A DNA stretch of 64,000 nt from Sphaerosporella brunnea (taxonomy: Eukaryota > Ascomycota > Pezizomycetes > Pezizales > Pyronemataceae). Shown here in pieces: positions 55,664 to 64,000 of the stretch; positions within the stretch are counted from its first letter, which is position 1; the number at the start of each line of letters is the position of its first letter. The position numbers and the translations under genes were made by a program. The notes beneath the pieces are model-generated. The model was not told the DNA's origin. It worked only from the letters and a program-made list of their open reading frames with translations, and searched no databases. The stretch is taken from positions 1-64,000 of the forward strand of contig VXIS01000135.1 of the NCBI GenBank assembly GCA_008704415.1, written 5' to 3'.

Positions 55664-55729
55664 CAAAAAGGCACTTGGGCTAACGCCCTCGTGTACGCTG
55701 TATGATTTAAAACAAAACAAAAAACAAAA
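55664..55729 (+). mobile_element. 3' end fragment of the LINE family
   Basis: AGGCACTTGGGCTAACGCCC, the GTACGCTGTATGATT block and the CAAAACAAAA tail match the 3' end of the LINE at 62633-63622 with only a few differences. Only about 70 bases are present, consistent with a severely 5'-truncated insertion. Confidence 0.7.
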
Positions 55730-55882
55730 CCATTTGCTTGAAGCCGGCAACCCACCCCCAACCAGGAGTGGTTTCGACAAAAGGAGACAGTTGATCGATA
55801 GACCGAGCGATACTTAGCTGAATCTTTTTCAGGGGCGCGGTAAATTCGTCCAAAGTACCCAAGCCCCCCGAGTTTAGGTGTG

Positions 55883-56350
55883 ATGAATCTGTTCATTGCT
55901 GCTGTTATCCTTGGGGCGCTAGTGTATCTCAGTCGGTCAAACCGTTACAAGCGGGTATGTCCTCATCTTCGCCTCTCCCTCTCATTAACGTATGTTCCTT
56001 AGCTCTACACCCCAATCATCGTCAAACATGGTTGCCAACCTATGCTGCATACCCCTGACTTTCTGGGTCTCCGGCGGCTTGGGATTGACCAGGAACTGTT
56101 GAGGGCCAGGAAGCTTCCCCTCTTCACCGGAACGCTCTACCGGCATCATGGGTGTTACACGCTTCCTATCCCAATTCCCGGAATGAAGGGGCTTGTCACC
56201 GCCGAGCCAGAAAACATGGAGGCGCTGTTGTCAACCGAGTCCAGCAAGAGTGAATATCTCCCAAGCAGGCCGCTCTCTAAATGACTCACTGATCACAAAA
56301 ATTACGGTGTGAAAACCTGGAGGAGGCTCTCCCCTCATCCACTGGCGGGT
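55883..56350 (+). pseudogene. Truncated cytochrome P450 (CYP52-like N-terminal part)
   Basis: Exon 55883-55954 encodes a membrane anchor (MNLFIAAVILGALVYLSRSN) and is spliced over a 48-nt GTATGT intron to exon 56003-56284 in phase. That exon reads LYTPIIVKHGCQPMLHTPDF, LGIDQELLRARKLPLFTGTL, YRHHGCYTLPIPIPGMKGLV and TAEPENMEALLST. The order (anchor, HGCQP, helix with LR, xHG-x-T at the start of beta 1, 'xPENMEAxLST') follows fungal CYP52-type alkane/fatty-acid hydroxylases. It stops at 56282; remnants such as NYGVKTWRRLSP continue in another frame to about 56350. The I-helix, ExxR and haem-binding cysteine are absent, so it cannot be active. Confidence 0.7.
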
Positions 56351-56947
56351 TGCGCGAACAGGTTGCTCGTGTCTTAAAGGTTCAAACTCAGAGCAGGGTG
56401 GAAGTTCCGGAACCTCGTAGACTCCGTCTTATTGGGATCACCTTTCCAATTTCAGAGTTCCAGAGGGTTTTCTTAAGATTCAAGATTGCGGCGACGAAGT
56501 GCGGCAAGAGTATTTTAAGGCCAAATAGAGCGGCGACAGATAGACACCCAGTGTTGTCAGCCACGCAGCCGGTTCAGCCCGGCTGCAAAAGCGAGTGATT
56601 TGCGGTGAAGGACGCCGACGCACTGGCACTTGGACCCCGCGACGGTAATCCTCAACGCTCCGCCCGACTTCACTCTCAGCGCACCTCTAGGATCTAACGT
56701 CCTGCCAAGATATTCCCTGTTGTCAAAGATGGCCCTGGAGATCCTCTCTGTTGAGGCGATGTCGGCGGAGCACTTGGTAGTTCTGAGCAGATGGTTTCGG
56801 GCCGGCGTCATCGTCTGGTTACCATAGTTTGTAATTTTTCATAATTTACTATGTTCTGGCTTCGTGGTGCGCTGCTGCAATCTGCGAAATGAACAGTGTT
56901 CTGTGAGTGACACAATTTATCTGTGCTGTCCATTTGGGCTATTCAGT

Positions 56948-58404
56948 AGCGGTAGTCAATAACCTCCGTCCGCACGTCCGGATGCCCGTTCGTTGCTGAA
57001 CGGTTGCCACTACGTTCTACAGAAGCTTATTGACAACCGTACGATGCCGTCACCGTCGGGTCATCTGGAATTGAGTATGTAGAAGGGCCGCGGTATAGTA
57101 GAGTGACGTCGTGACGCCCATCCAAACCATCGACGCCCGTCTGTCCATCAAAACCATCGACGCGCGAAGCCCGCAATGCCGCGAAACACGTCGCCAAGTA
57201 AAGAATCGTCCAAAAAGCAGTGGGAAAAATCCTATCGCTGGTCAGACGCCGATACCGAAGTTTTTTTAGAGTGGTGGCGCGAAAACAGCGAATATGTTAA
57301 GACCCACGCCATGTCGGACTGGCGGGAGAAAGCGAAAAGGGAGTTATTCAACAACGCTGAACACGCGGACCTCACCGTCCAAAAAATCACCAACAAACAC
57401 GATGGGTTGGTGAAGGAGTATAAGGCTGTGAGGAGAGAGTACTGTGATATGACCGGGGCAGGCAAAGAGGAGGGGGATGCCACCCTCGATGGTACGTGCT
57501 CTCTCAAGAACAAAAATAAGTGCTAACAGTATTAAAGAGACCTTGACAAAGCAGTTCAAGTGGTTCCACGAGCTGGGGGAAATAATGGGGGACAGACCCA
57601 ACGTGGGTCGCCCACTATGTCCCGTTGATTCTCTGAGTGACCCGGGTACGAGCCACCAGGACAAAGGAAAGCAAAAGGAGCGGCAGCCTTAGGCTGAGAT
57701 AGATGATGACGTCGACTTTGAATTGAACGAGGAAGAAAGGGAGGAGCTTAGGATAGAGGAAGAGAGGTTAAAATGCCGGGGCACCGAGGATGAGGAACCA
57801 ACTAAGCGTGGGAGGGAAAAAAATTTGAAAAAACTTTCGCAAAAAGCTAAGGCACGGGGGACAACCAAGAAGGAGAATACTGCGGTGGAAGCCGCAAATG
57901 AGAAAATGGATGCGCTGGTAAAATCCAATGAGCGCATTCAAACGGAAAAGCTACATATGGAGGAGAGAATGGAAAGTAAGCGAATCGAAAGCCGTGCCAC
58001 CCGGGAAAGGGAAGAACGCATCTGAAAATGCTGTGTTTTTCATGCATCTTTGCTCTTCTCTCTGCAGCAGATGGCCAAACGATATACGCCGGCATCAGGT
58101 GGATTAATAATTTTATCAATTTTTTTCATATAATTCAAAGTACTTCCTTGTACTGTTCAGTATGTTTCAACTACCATAGCACTATGCGCTGTACCTTTAC
58201 CAATATTCAATGTTACTCGATCCCTTTCACGACTACCCCCGCTGCTGCCGAGCTCAAAGAGAGCTATCGTAATCTGTACCAGATTTGCGTTGTTACGGTG
58301 CACAATCGTGGCCAATCAGAAGTTTATCCGCGCTCCCGTTCGTTTTGACTTTCTGGCAACCGGACGTCACAACGGGAGCTGAACAGAGGTTATTGACTAC
58401 CGCT
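56948..58404. mobile_element. 1457-bp inverted-repeat DNA transposon carrying a SANT-like gene
   Basis: The left end AGCGGTAGTCAATAACCTC and right end GAGGTTATTGACTACCGCT are perfect 19-bp inverted copies, flanked by AGT on both sides (a 3-bp duplication). A three-base target site and an accessory Myb/SANT gene recall PIF/Harbinger elements, but no nuclease gene is inside and the target is not the usual TWA. The superfamily is therefore a tentative inference; the boundaries are firm. Confidence 0.8.
57176..58025 (+). pseudogene. SANT/Myb-like transposon protein with an in-frame stop
   Basis: Exon 57176-57491 begins MPRNTSPSKESSKKQWEKSY and contains RWSDADTEVFLEWWRENSEY and KITNKHDGLVKEYKAV, a trihelix/SANT-like DNA-binding domain. 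A 46-nt intron (57492-57537, GTACGT donor, TGCTAACAG branch) leads in phase to exon 2, which reads TLTKQFKWFHELGEIMGDRP and then a lysine/glutamine-rich stretch. A TAG at 57690-57692 interrupts the frame, after which it continues open for 110 codons as a charged coiled coil (NEEEREELRIEEERL through MEERMESKRIESRATRERE) to TGA at 58023. Such proteins in Harbinger-type elements bind the transposon ends and carry the transposase to the nucleus. The single stop makes this copy defective or recently inactivated. Confidence 0.7.
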
Positions 58405-60236
58405 AGTGGTTGCCAGCAGATGGCTTACTATTCTCCTTTCGGTTAGTGCGCTATTCTTAGACTTTCTTCTTTGTTAAGGGGTAGCCATTGCAAGGATGAT
58501 CGATTGACTGAGAAATACGGCTCACAACCGCTTTTCTTCACATAATTACGACACGATAAGCTGGTTTGTTGTATGAGAGGCAGTCTAAAAGTCATCTCTA
58601 CAGGCTATTCACCACTCATTTCCAGTCAGATATATGGGACATAACGCATCACTCATGTATTACGAAGCGAACTTCAGTTTTTTGCAAAGGCCAAGAAATG
58701 CCAAGACGCTACTGAGTAGATGCACTCTACAAGCATGTATGACTCACTCCTCTTTCTTCACCTTCCGCTACTCCTACAGTCGCAAACACCACACCCTTCT
58801 CTTTTCTCCCGCCCATTCAATCTGTCTCGCATCAAGGCTTTCGCTCCCGTGGCTCTCCTGGCACTCCGCAGTGGATATTGCACCTTTCGCTGTGATAATA
58901 CTTCTCTGTGGATGCTGGGTGTCGTGGTGACGAAATGCGGTGATTGTGTTACGATCGCAGTTTTGGACTCCGACGCGTCTGGTTTGTTCGATGGGGTGAT
59001 GGTTTGGACTCCGACGCGTCTGGTTTGTTCGATGGTGATGTGCTGACTGGATGTGATGCCAGAACGCATCGTCATCCTTTCCGAAACAGCTACGACACGT
59101 TGCTGCCGCCGCTTCTGCCGCCGCTTCTGCCTCCGAGATGGTGCCCACAACCATCGCCACCACCGTCGTCACTTCTGCGCAAAAGGAACGGAACACAGTA
59201 CGACGCACGGTGCATGTGCACAAGGAGCTTCCCAAGCCGGGTCATTGTTTCCACTGGGCAAATGGATGCGACCTCGAAGCTGGACGCGGCCACCCGAGCT
59301 GCACCCACGAGAATCGCCACGATAAAGAGGCGTACCGGCTGTGGCAAGAGCTGATGATGCATTTCCTAAAGGAGGACACAAAGTGGAAGACGCCCGTATC
59401 CGCAGACTACCCGCCTCCCCCAAATCCGCTGGAAGTCCTGAAGAAGAATTGTTCCCATCTGCGTTCGGTGCCGAAAGTGATGGCCGTTGGCAACCCTCAG
59501 AGTCTTGTCAATGGCCCATTTTACTTTTCCGTGACCGGAGTGAGAAGGAAATGTATATTGACGACCTAAAGGCTTTCTGCGAGAATCCTTAGCTTTTGAT
59601 CTTTTTCTATTTCGACTGCCTACCAAACCATATGGCTTCCCAGCTTCGCGCCTGACGTTCTGCAGAGCCTTCTTCATGTTGTCTGTAGGACACCATGCCT
59701 CAACGGATACAAAATGTTTTGCAGGCGGAGGGTGGTCATACTAGGTGTAGGCTGTCACACGGGGACGGGGTGAAATTGTGAGACCCTGAATTGGTGGCAA
59801 AACCCCGCGAGGTATATCACAGTGAGCCCAAAACCCCGCGGGGTATAAAACAAATCCACGAGGCAACTTAAAGTTCAGCGATGTCGTCACCTCATCGACG
59901 TGCGCAGCCACCAGACGCTTTCCACTCACAACTCAACAGCACAACAACCATCACCAAATGCCTCCGGTGCGGACCCAACCCCATCGTCAGACGCGTCAGT
60001 CGGATCGCCAGCATGCTGTTTCCACCCCGGGGGAGCCAGCCTCTGCATCAGCTGGTGGTAGCCAAAGACCGAGTAGTTGTGGGAGAGGCGCTCTGAGGGG
60101 AAGAGGACGATCGCGAGGAGGTCGTGCGGGCAGAGGCCGTGCCAGCCAGAGGCGTGGGAGCAAGAAGGGGCCAGGGTCAGCCGCTTCCGAGTGATCCACC
60201 CACACAGAGTCCCCGGCTGCTCTTGCCTTACGGCTT
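58405..60236. other. No confident gene; 41-bp tandem duplication
   Basis: Two copies of GGACTCCGACGCGTCTGG... with period 41 lie at 58962-59043. A plus-strand frame (59138-59569) with FHWANGCDLEAGRGHPSC and an acidic/proline end has spaced cysteines and histidines but no known family. A short plus frame near 59881-60194 is arginine/glycine rich and may be the leader of the piggyBac-like remnant. Confidence 0.35.
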
Positions 60237-60876
60237 ATGACTCCTAGAGCTCCGCCTCACGCTGCCCATAACCTTCTTCCATCATCAATACGTGGTTTAG
60301 ATGCCGTGGAGCCTATTCACATTTTTCACCTTTTTTTTGACGAATTCTCTCCTCCACACAATCTCCGCCAATACGAATGCATACGCTCAGAAGAAGATAA
60401 AGGAGCAAGGCCACAGTGGGGCCCGGGTGTGGATAGAGGTGACGCCAGAGGAGATAGGGGCATCGATAGGGATTGTCCTTTACGTGGGGGTACACGGTTC
60501 GCCATCGATTCCGGACTATTGGAAACACGACTTCCTCAATCCAACACACCCCATCACCGACTTTATGACGCAAACACGCTTTGAGCAAATCAAGCGCTTC
60601 TTCCACATCTTTGACCCTGATGGGGAGACTATCACTGCCACAGGGCATCGGCTATGGCATGCGAAAGTGGACCCTCTCCTTGACAAGCTGCGGAAAAGTG
60701 CGCAGGCTTACCGTCTTGCTTCTACCAACGTCTCCATTGATGAAGCTATGATTCGCTGCACGGGCCGGTCGGTGGATACGTAAGAAAGGCCTTCCAGGCC
60801 TATCGAGCATGGGTTCAAGTTTCATTGTCTGGCAGATCATGGTTATGTGTACGACTTCCTCCCCACCTCTAACTAG
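60237..60876 (+). pseudogene. PiggyBac-type transposase fragment
   Basis: The frame at 60237 gives EPIHIFHLFFDEF. After a shift near 60360, ANTNAYAQKKIKEQG, SIGIVLYVGVHGSPSIPDYW, FMTQTRFEQIKRFFHIFDPD and STNVSIDEAMIRCTGRS follow. A further shift gives PSRPIEHGFKFHCLADHGYV and YDFLPTSN. This is the order of the piggyBac DDE domain: 'PIxYFxLFF', 'IGIxxxMG...PSIxDYW', 'M-x-x-x-R-F', 'LSIDEAM...GR' with the catalytic aspartate, and 'KPIKxGFKxW'. The second and later catalytic aspartates and the cysteine-rich C-terminus are missing because the sequence is replaced at about 60877 by a gypsy fragment. Not functional. Confidence 0.75.
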
Positions 60877-61915
60877 GCACCATGAGACGTTGTCCGCCTT
60901 CGTCACCAAACTCGGCCACTATCCTCTTATCCTTGGCATCCCCTGGTTGAGGCACCATGGGGTGTCGGTCCGCTTTGCCTTAAACGATGTGTCCTTTGAC
61001 TCCCCTCGCTGCGCTGCCCACAGGACCACACCAAAGCCGACAAACGTTAAAGGAGTGACCCCCCCCTACTCGGCTTCGAGACATTGCAATAGTGTCGGCC
61101 ACCTCCTTCCAACGCCTCGTCAAAAACAAGAAGCAGCGATACGGCCAGCTTCAGCTTTTCTCCCTGTCGCTGTACAAAATCAACAAGGCGTTGGAGCGCA
61201 AGGTGATTGACGAGGGGGACCTAAAGTCACTGGTCCCTCAGCAATATTATGAGTTCCTACCCCTCTTCTCGGAAGCGGCAGCCAAGCATCTACCTCTCCA
61301 CCGGCCCTACGACCACAAAATACCATTTAAGGAAGGATTCAAACCCCCCTTTTGTCCACTTTACTCGTTGTCTCTCCCGGAGCTGGAAGCCCTTAAGGCA
61401 TGGTTGGAAGAGAACCTGACGAAAGGGTTCATCCGAGCTTCTTCTTCGTCCGCCGGTGCTCCAATCCTTTTCGTCAAAAATGGAGACGGGTCCTTACGCT
61501 TGGTTGTTGACTATCGAGGACTCAACAAAGGAACAATCAAGAATAGGTATCCACTTCCACTGGTACGGGAGACGCTGATGAGGCTTTCCAAGGCTCGCTG
61601 GTTTAGCAAGTTGGATGTCCGTGGAGCCTACAATCTGATCTGAATGGCAGAAGGAGAAGAGTGGAAGACCGTTTTTCGAACCCGTTACGGACTGTTTGAA
61701 TCTCTGGTGATGCCATTCGGTCTTACCAATGCACCCGCCGACTTCCAACGTTTTATCAACGACACCCTCTCACCGTTTCTAGACCGCTTCGCCTCTGCCT
61801 ACTTGGACGACATCTTGATCTATTCGGACACCCTGGAGGAGCACCAAGACCACATCCGACAGGTCCTCCGTCGGCTTTCGGAGGCCGAGCTGCACCTCAA
61901 GCCGGAGAAATTTCC
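60877..61915 (+). pseudogene. Gypsy Pol fragment: end of protease and reverse transcriptase
   Basis: It begins abruptly with HHETLSAFVTKLGHYPLILG and IPWLRHHGVSV, the C-terminal part of a gypsy aspartic protease. After a frame change it continues from [20 protein letters not shown] through [16 protein letters not shown] to the reverse transcriptase: [53 protein letters not shown], a TGA stop where arginine is expected (61641-61643), [20 protein letters not shown] and [17 protein letters not shown] (the Y-x-D-D catalytic motif). It ends at HLKPEKF near 61915; RNase H and integrase are absent. At least one frameshift and one stop inactivate it. Confidence 0.85.
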
Positions 61916-62587
61916 GAAACTTTTCGTGTTCTACATGGGAGAAGCTATCATGCGCACATGCTATCCAATCGCACAATGCGCGCTTGAATTGTCGAAGATC
62001 GAGTCGGCGTTGCTCATTCTTACCAACATGAACGCTGTCTCCGCTCCAGTATGGCCATTCTTCCGGACGCGATGATATTTGAGCGGATGTAGGCTTGCTT
62101 TGTCTATTGAGCATCCGCTGATTTTATATTCTCGCGCCTCCGGGTCTGGATCTTTACACTCACTGCACCACCATCTTGTCCCTCACGCTGAAACTTGACC
62201 CCATGCAAATAGATGTGGGAGGTCAGCGGCCGCTTTTTTGAGCCTCGTCCCTCAGTAGGAGTCCCGGCCACAGGATTCAGTCCGCGATTCAGGTTTCGCC
62301 TTCCCCTTGGGATATCTATCGTCTCCTCGGGGGTATGAGGAACAGCAGGGGGTTCAACAGAAGGAGACATCAATCGGCCCGGTTGGGAGTTCGCACTGTG
62401 ACTCATCTTATCCACTATCTTGACTATCCGGAGTATCTTGACTACTATTTTGACAGCTCGAACTCTTGTCCCCGGTGGCTTCGATGCGGAGGTGATGGGA
62501 ACACATAGGGGGGTAAAAATACATCGTTTTTGCAGAATGCTAACAAAGGCCCTTGCGCCCTCGACGACATCACTGTCGATCACTCGC
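61916..62587. other. Unassigned sequence between gypsy and LINE fragments
   Basis: A minus-strand frame (62104-62583) includes MSHSANSQPGRLMSPSVEPP and PRGRRNLNRGLNPVAG. It is disordered and basic and could be the N-terminus of a retroelement protein, but no match can be claimed. Confidence 0.35.
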
Positions 62588-62632
62588 TCTATCAGCCGGG
62601 CTGTGGGCCGGCTGCGTGGGCTGCGACTTGGG
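62588..62632. mobile_element. Left part of a GC-rich CAGTG-type repeat split by the LINE
   Basis: The GGGCTGTGGGCCGGCTG composition continues on the far side of the LINE at 63637-63720, which ends GGCTGGCTACTGACAACACTG (last base 63720). The left terminus is not recognisable, so the element is probably truncated. Confidence 0.5.
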
Positions 62633-63622
62633 TATTAGGCAAAAGATATTTCTGGGCAACGGTCACGAGGTGGCATACAACAAGGAAGCCGTGAGGTGGC
62701 TTGGGGTATGGCTCGACAGCAAGCTTAGCATGAAGGTGCACCACAAAAGGTGGATCAGCAAGGCTAAGTCACAGCAGGCCCGCTTCAACCGGGTATGCAG
62801 GAAAACAGGGCTCCCACCGGGGAGCACAGCAAACCTCCAACGCGCGGTAGTCCAATCGATAGCAACATACGGCATTGAGCTTGACGGAATCCGAAAGAAG
62901 GCACCTCAGGACAAACAACGAGTCCAGGAGTTCCAGCGCGTTATTAATGCGCAGGCAAGAGCAACCACAGGCAACTTCAAGTCAACCCCAGTAGGAATCC
63001 TGATGGCAGAAAGTGGCATGCGACCGGCTGCAGCCATAAAAAAGGGAAGAGAAGCGAGACTCCGAGCGAAGACCTTGGGAAGGCCTCAGCACCTCAGCAA
63101 TGACAACAGCAGCCTAGCGAAGGACACACCGGCAGAGAGACTCAGGAGGAGCTGCGAAGAATCAGTGGGAGCAACGGAAGTGGAGAGGGTCACCCCGCGA
63201 CGGAACACAAAGACAAAGTGCATCATCATAGCCCAACCAAAGGAAATAGCCCGACGCACAGCACTGGAGTGGGACGAAACCACATCTCTCACTCTTTGGA
63301 CTGACGGCTCAAGACTGGACGAAGGACGAGTGGGCTCAGGGGTAGCATGGAAAGAGGGAAACGAACATGTCGGAAAAAGCTACCACCTGGGTATCAGGAA
63401 AGAAGTATTCGATGCAGAGCTGTTTGCCGTGATGGAAGCAGTCAAGAGGGCGAGTAAGATGTATAGGGAGCCCCAACAAGACGGGTAAGACAGTGGGGAC
63501 AGGATACCAGGTTTCTTATGTCCGTCATAGGCCTTTGGCCTCACTCCGAATCGCAAGATAGGAGGCACTTGGGCTAACGTCCTCGTGTACGCTGTATGAT
63601 TCAAAACAAAAAAAACAACAAA
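62633..63622 (+). mobile_element. 990-bp 5'-truncated Tad-like LINE
   Basis: It is flanked by the perfect 14-bp direct repeat GGCTGCGACTTGGG (62619-62632 and 63623-63636) and ends in an A-rich tail (CAAAACAAAAAAAACAACAAA region). These are the two marks of target-primed reverse transcription. It carries the end of a reverse transcriptase and part of an RNase H domain. Confidence 0.9.
62640..63488 (+). pseudogene. LINE ORF2 C-terminal part: RT thumb and RNase H start
   Basis: The frame reads VRWLGVWLDSKLSMKVHHKR, RFNRVCRKTGLPPGSTANLQ, VQSIATYGIELDG and RVINAQARATTGNFKSTPVG, the 'WLG-x-x-L-D-x-x-L' and 'R-x-x-T-G-x-x-x-T-P' landmarks downstream of non-LTR reverse transcriptases. Then SLTLWTDGSRLDEGRVGSGV and EVFDAELFAVMEAVKRASKM follow, the first catalytic aspartate and the glutamate of RNase H. 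Possession of RNase H fits the Tad/I-type LINEs of fungi. The frame stops at 63486, before the remaining RNase H motifs, and the 5' part of ORF2 and all of ORF1 are missing by truncation. Confidence 0.8.
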
Positions 63623-63636
63623 GGCTGCGACTTGGG

Positions 63637-63720
63637 CTGATCAAACAGCCGGCCGGGCCGGCTGGTTACAGCAGCCCGCCAGCCCAGCCGGGCTGTTTGG
63701 GCTGGCTACTGACAACACTG
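63637..63720. mobile_element. Right part of the CAGTG-type repeat split by the LINE
   Basis: The GCCGGCCGGGCCGGCTGG hairpin and the terminus CTACTGACAACACTG correspond to the right ends of the MITE family. The following 280 bases to the end of the window show nothing else I can support. Confidence 0.6.
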
Positions 63721-64000
63721 GCTTTGGCAGCGTCATAGCGAACATGTCTTCAAGCAATGCTCCAAGGTTTTTGCTCTTTTTGGGTAAAAATAAAGCGGCA
63801 AACATGCCTAAAAGCTTATCCAACTCCTAAATTCAGCTGACAATACTGTCTAGAATATTCCTACATAAGGCATACAGGTAAGCAACTGTTGTTAAAAGGG
63901 TAGCCAGCGAGCTGGCTACACCGAGAGGATACTGTGCATTGAGAACCGCTGGCATACACATCGAGTTCAGTGAAATGCGTACTGCAAGCTCCCTGTACCA

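Overview
This window is nuclear DNA of a filamentous ascomycete (Pezizomycotina). The evidence is short introns (46-72 nt) with GTNNGT donors and CTAAC/CTGAC-type branch sites, fungal housekeeping and transport genes (Erg28, Vps53, galactose-1-phosphate uridylyltransferase, a siderophore-type MFS transporter, an HDHD3-like HAD hydrolase), and fungal transposons (gypsy, a Tad-like LINE, hAT, piggyBac, TA-target MITEs). I cannot name the genus from sequence alone. There are no prokaryotic features, CRISPR arrays, rRNA genes or convincing tRNA genes.

Layout. 1-19 kb is a repeat-rich, gene-poor stretch. It has the 5' end of a gypsy element (LTR and gag, minus strand, running off the left edge), at least three hAT-type elements with clean 8-bp target duplications, two copies of a TA-target MITE, a SANT/Myb-like gene (12.4-13.2 kb), and an unusual retrotransposon-like element (16641-18020) with inverted rather than direct ends. 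That element sits inside an older reading frame and is itself split by a MITE. 19-24 kb holds two well-supported host genes in divergent orientation: a four-exon 868-aa nuclear-type protein of unknown function (one intron is GC-AG) and a three-exon HAD hydrolase. 25-39 kb is dominated by broken copies of one small protein family (basic N-terminus, a KNVRF-type motif, an acidic tail). Five copies are visible and only one, at 38584-39075, is intact. In the same stretch is a four-exon gene (33663-35818) whose centre resembles a gypsy aspartic protease with an altered active site.

40-54 kb is the most gene-like part: a seven-exon MFS transporter of the siderophore-iron type, ERG28, a VPS53 pseudogene missing its middle and carrying several frameshifts, and an intact three-exon GAL7 gene. 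55-64 kb returns to relics: a truncated cytochrome P450, a 1457-bp inverted-repeat transposon with a SANT-domain gene carrying an in-frame stop, a piggyBac transposase fragment abutting a gypsy protease/reverse-transcriptase fragment, and a 5'-truncated LINE with a perfect 14-bp target duplication.

The genes do not form an obvious pathway or cluster; they are independent genes between successive waves of transposon insertion. Exon boundaries were found by eye from splice consensus, reading-frame continuity and recalled family patterns. No alignment, search or RNA evidence was available.
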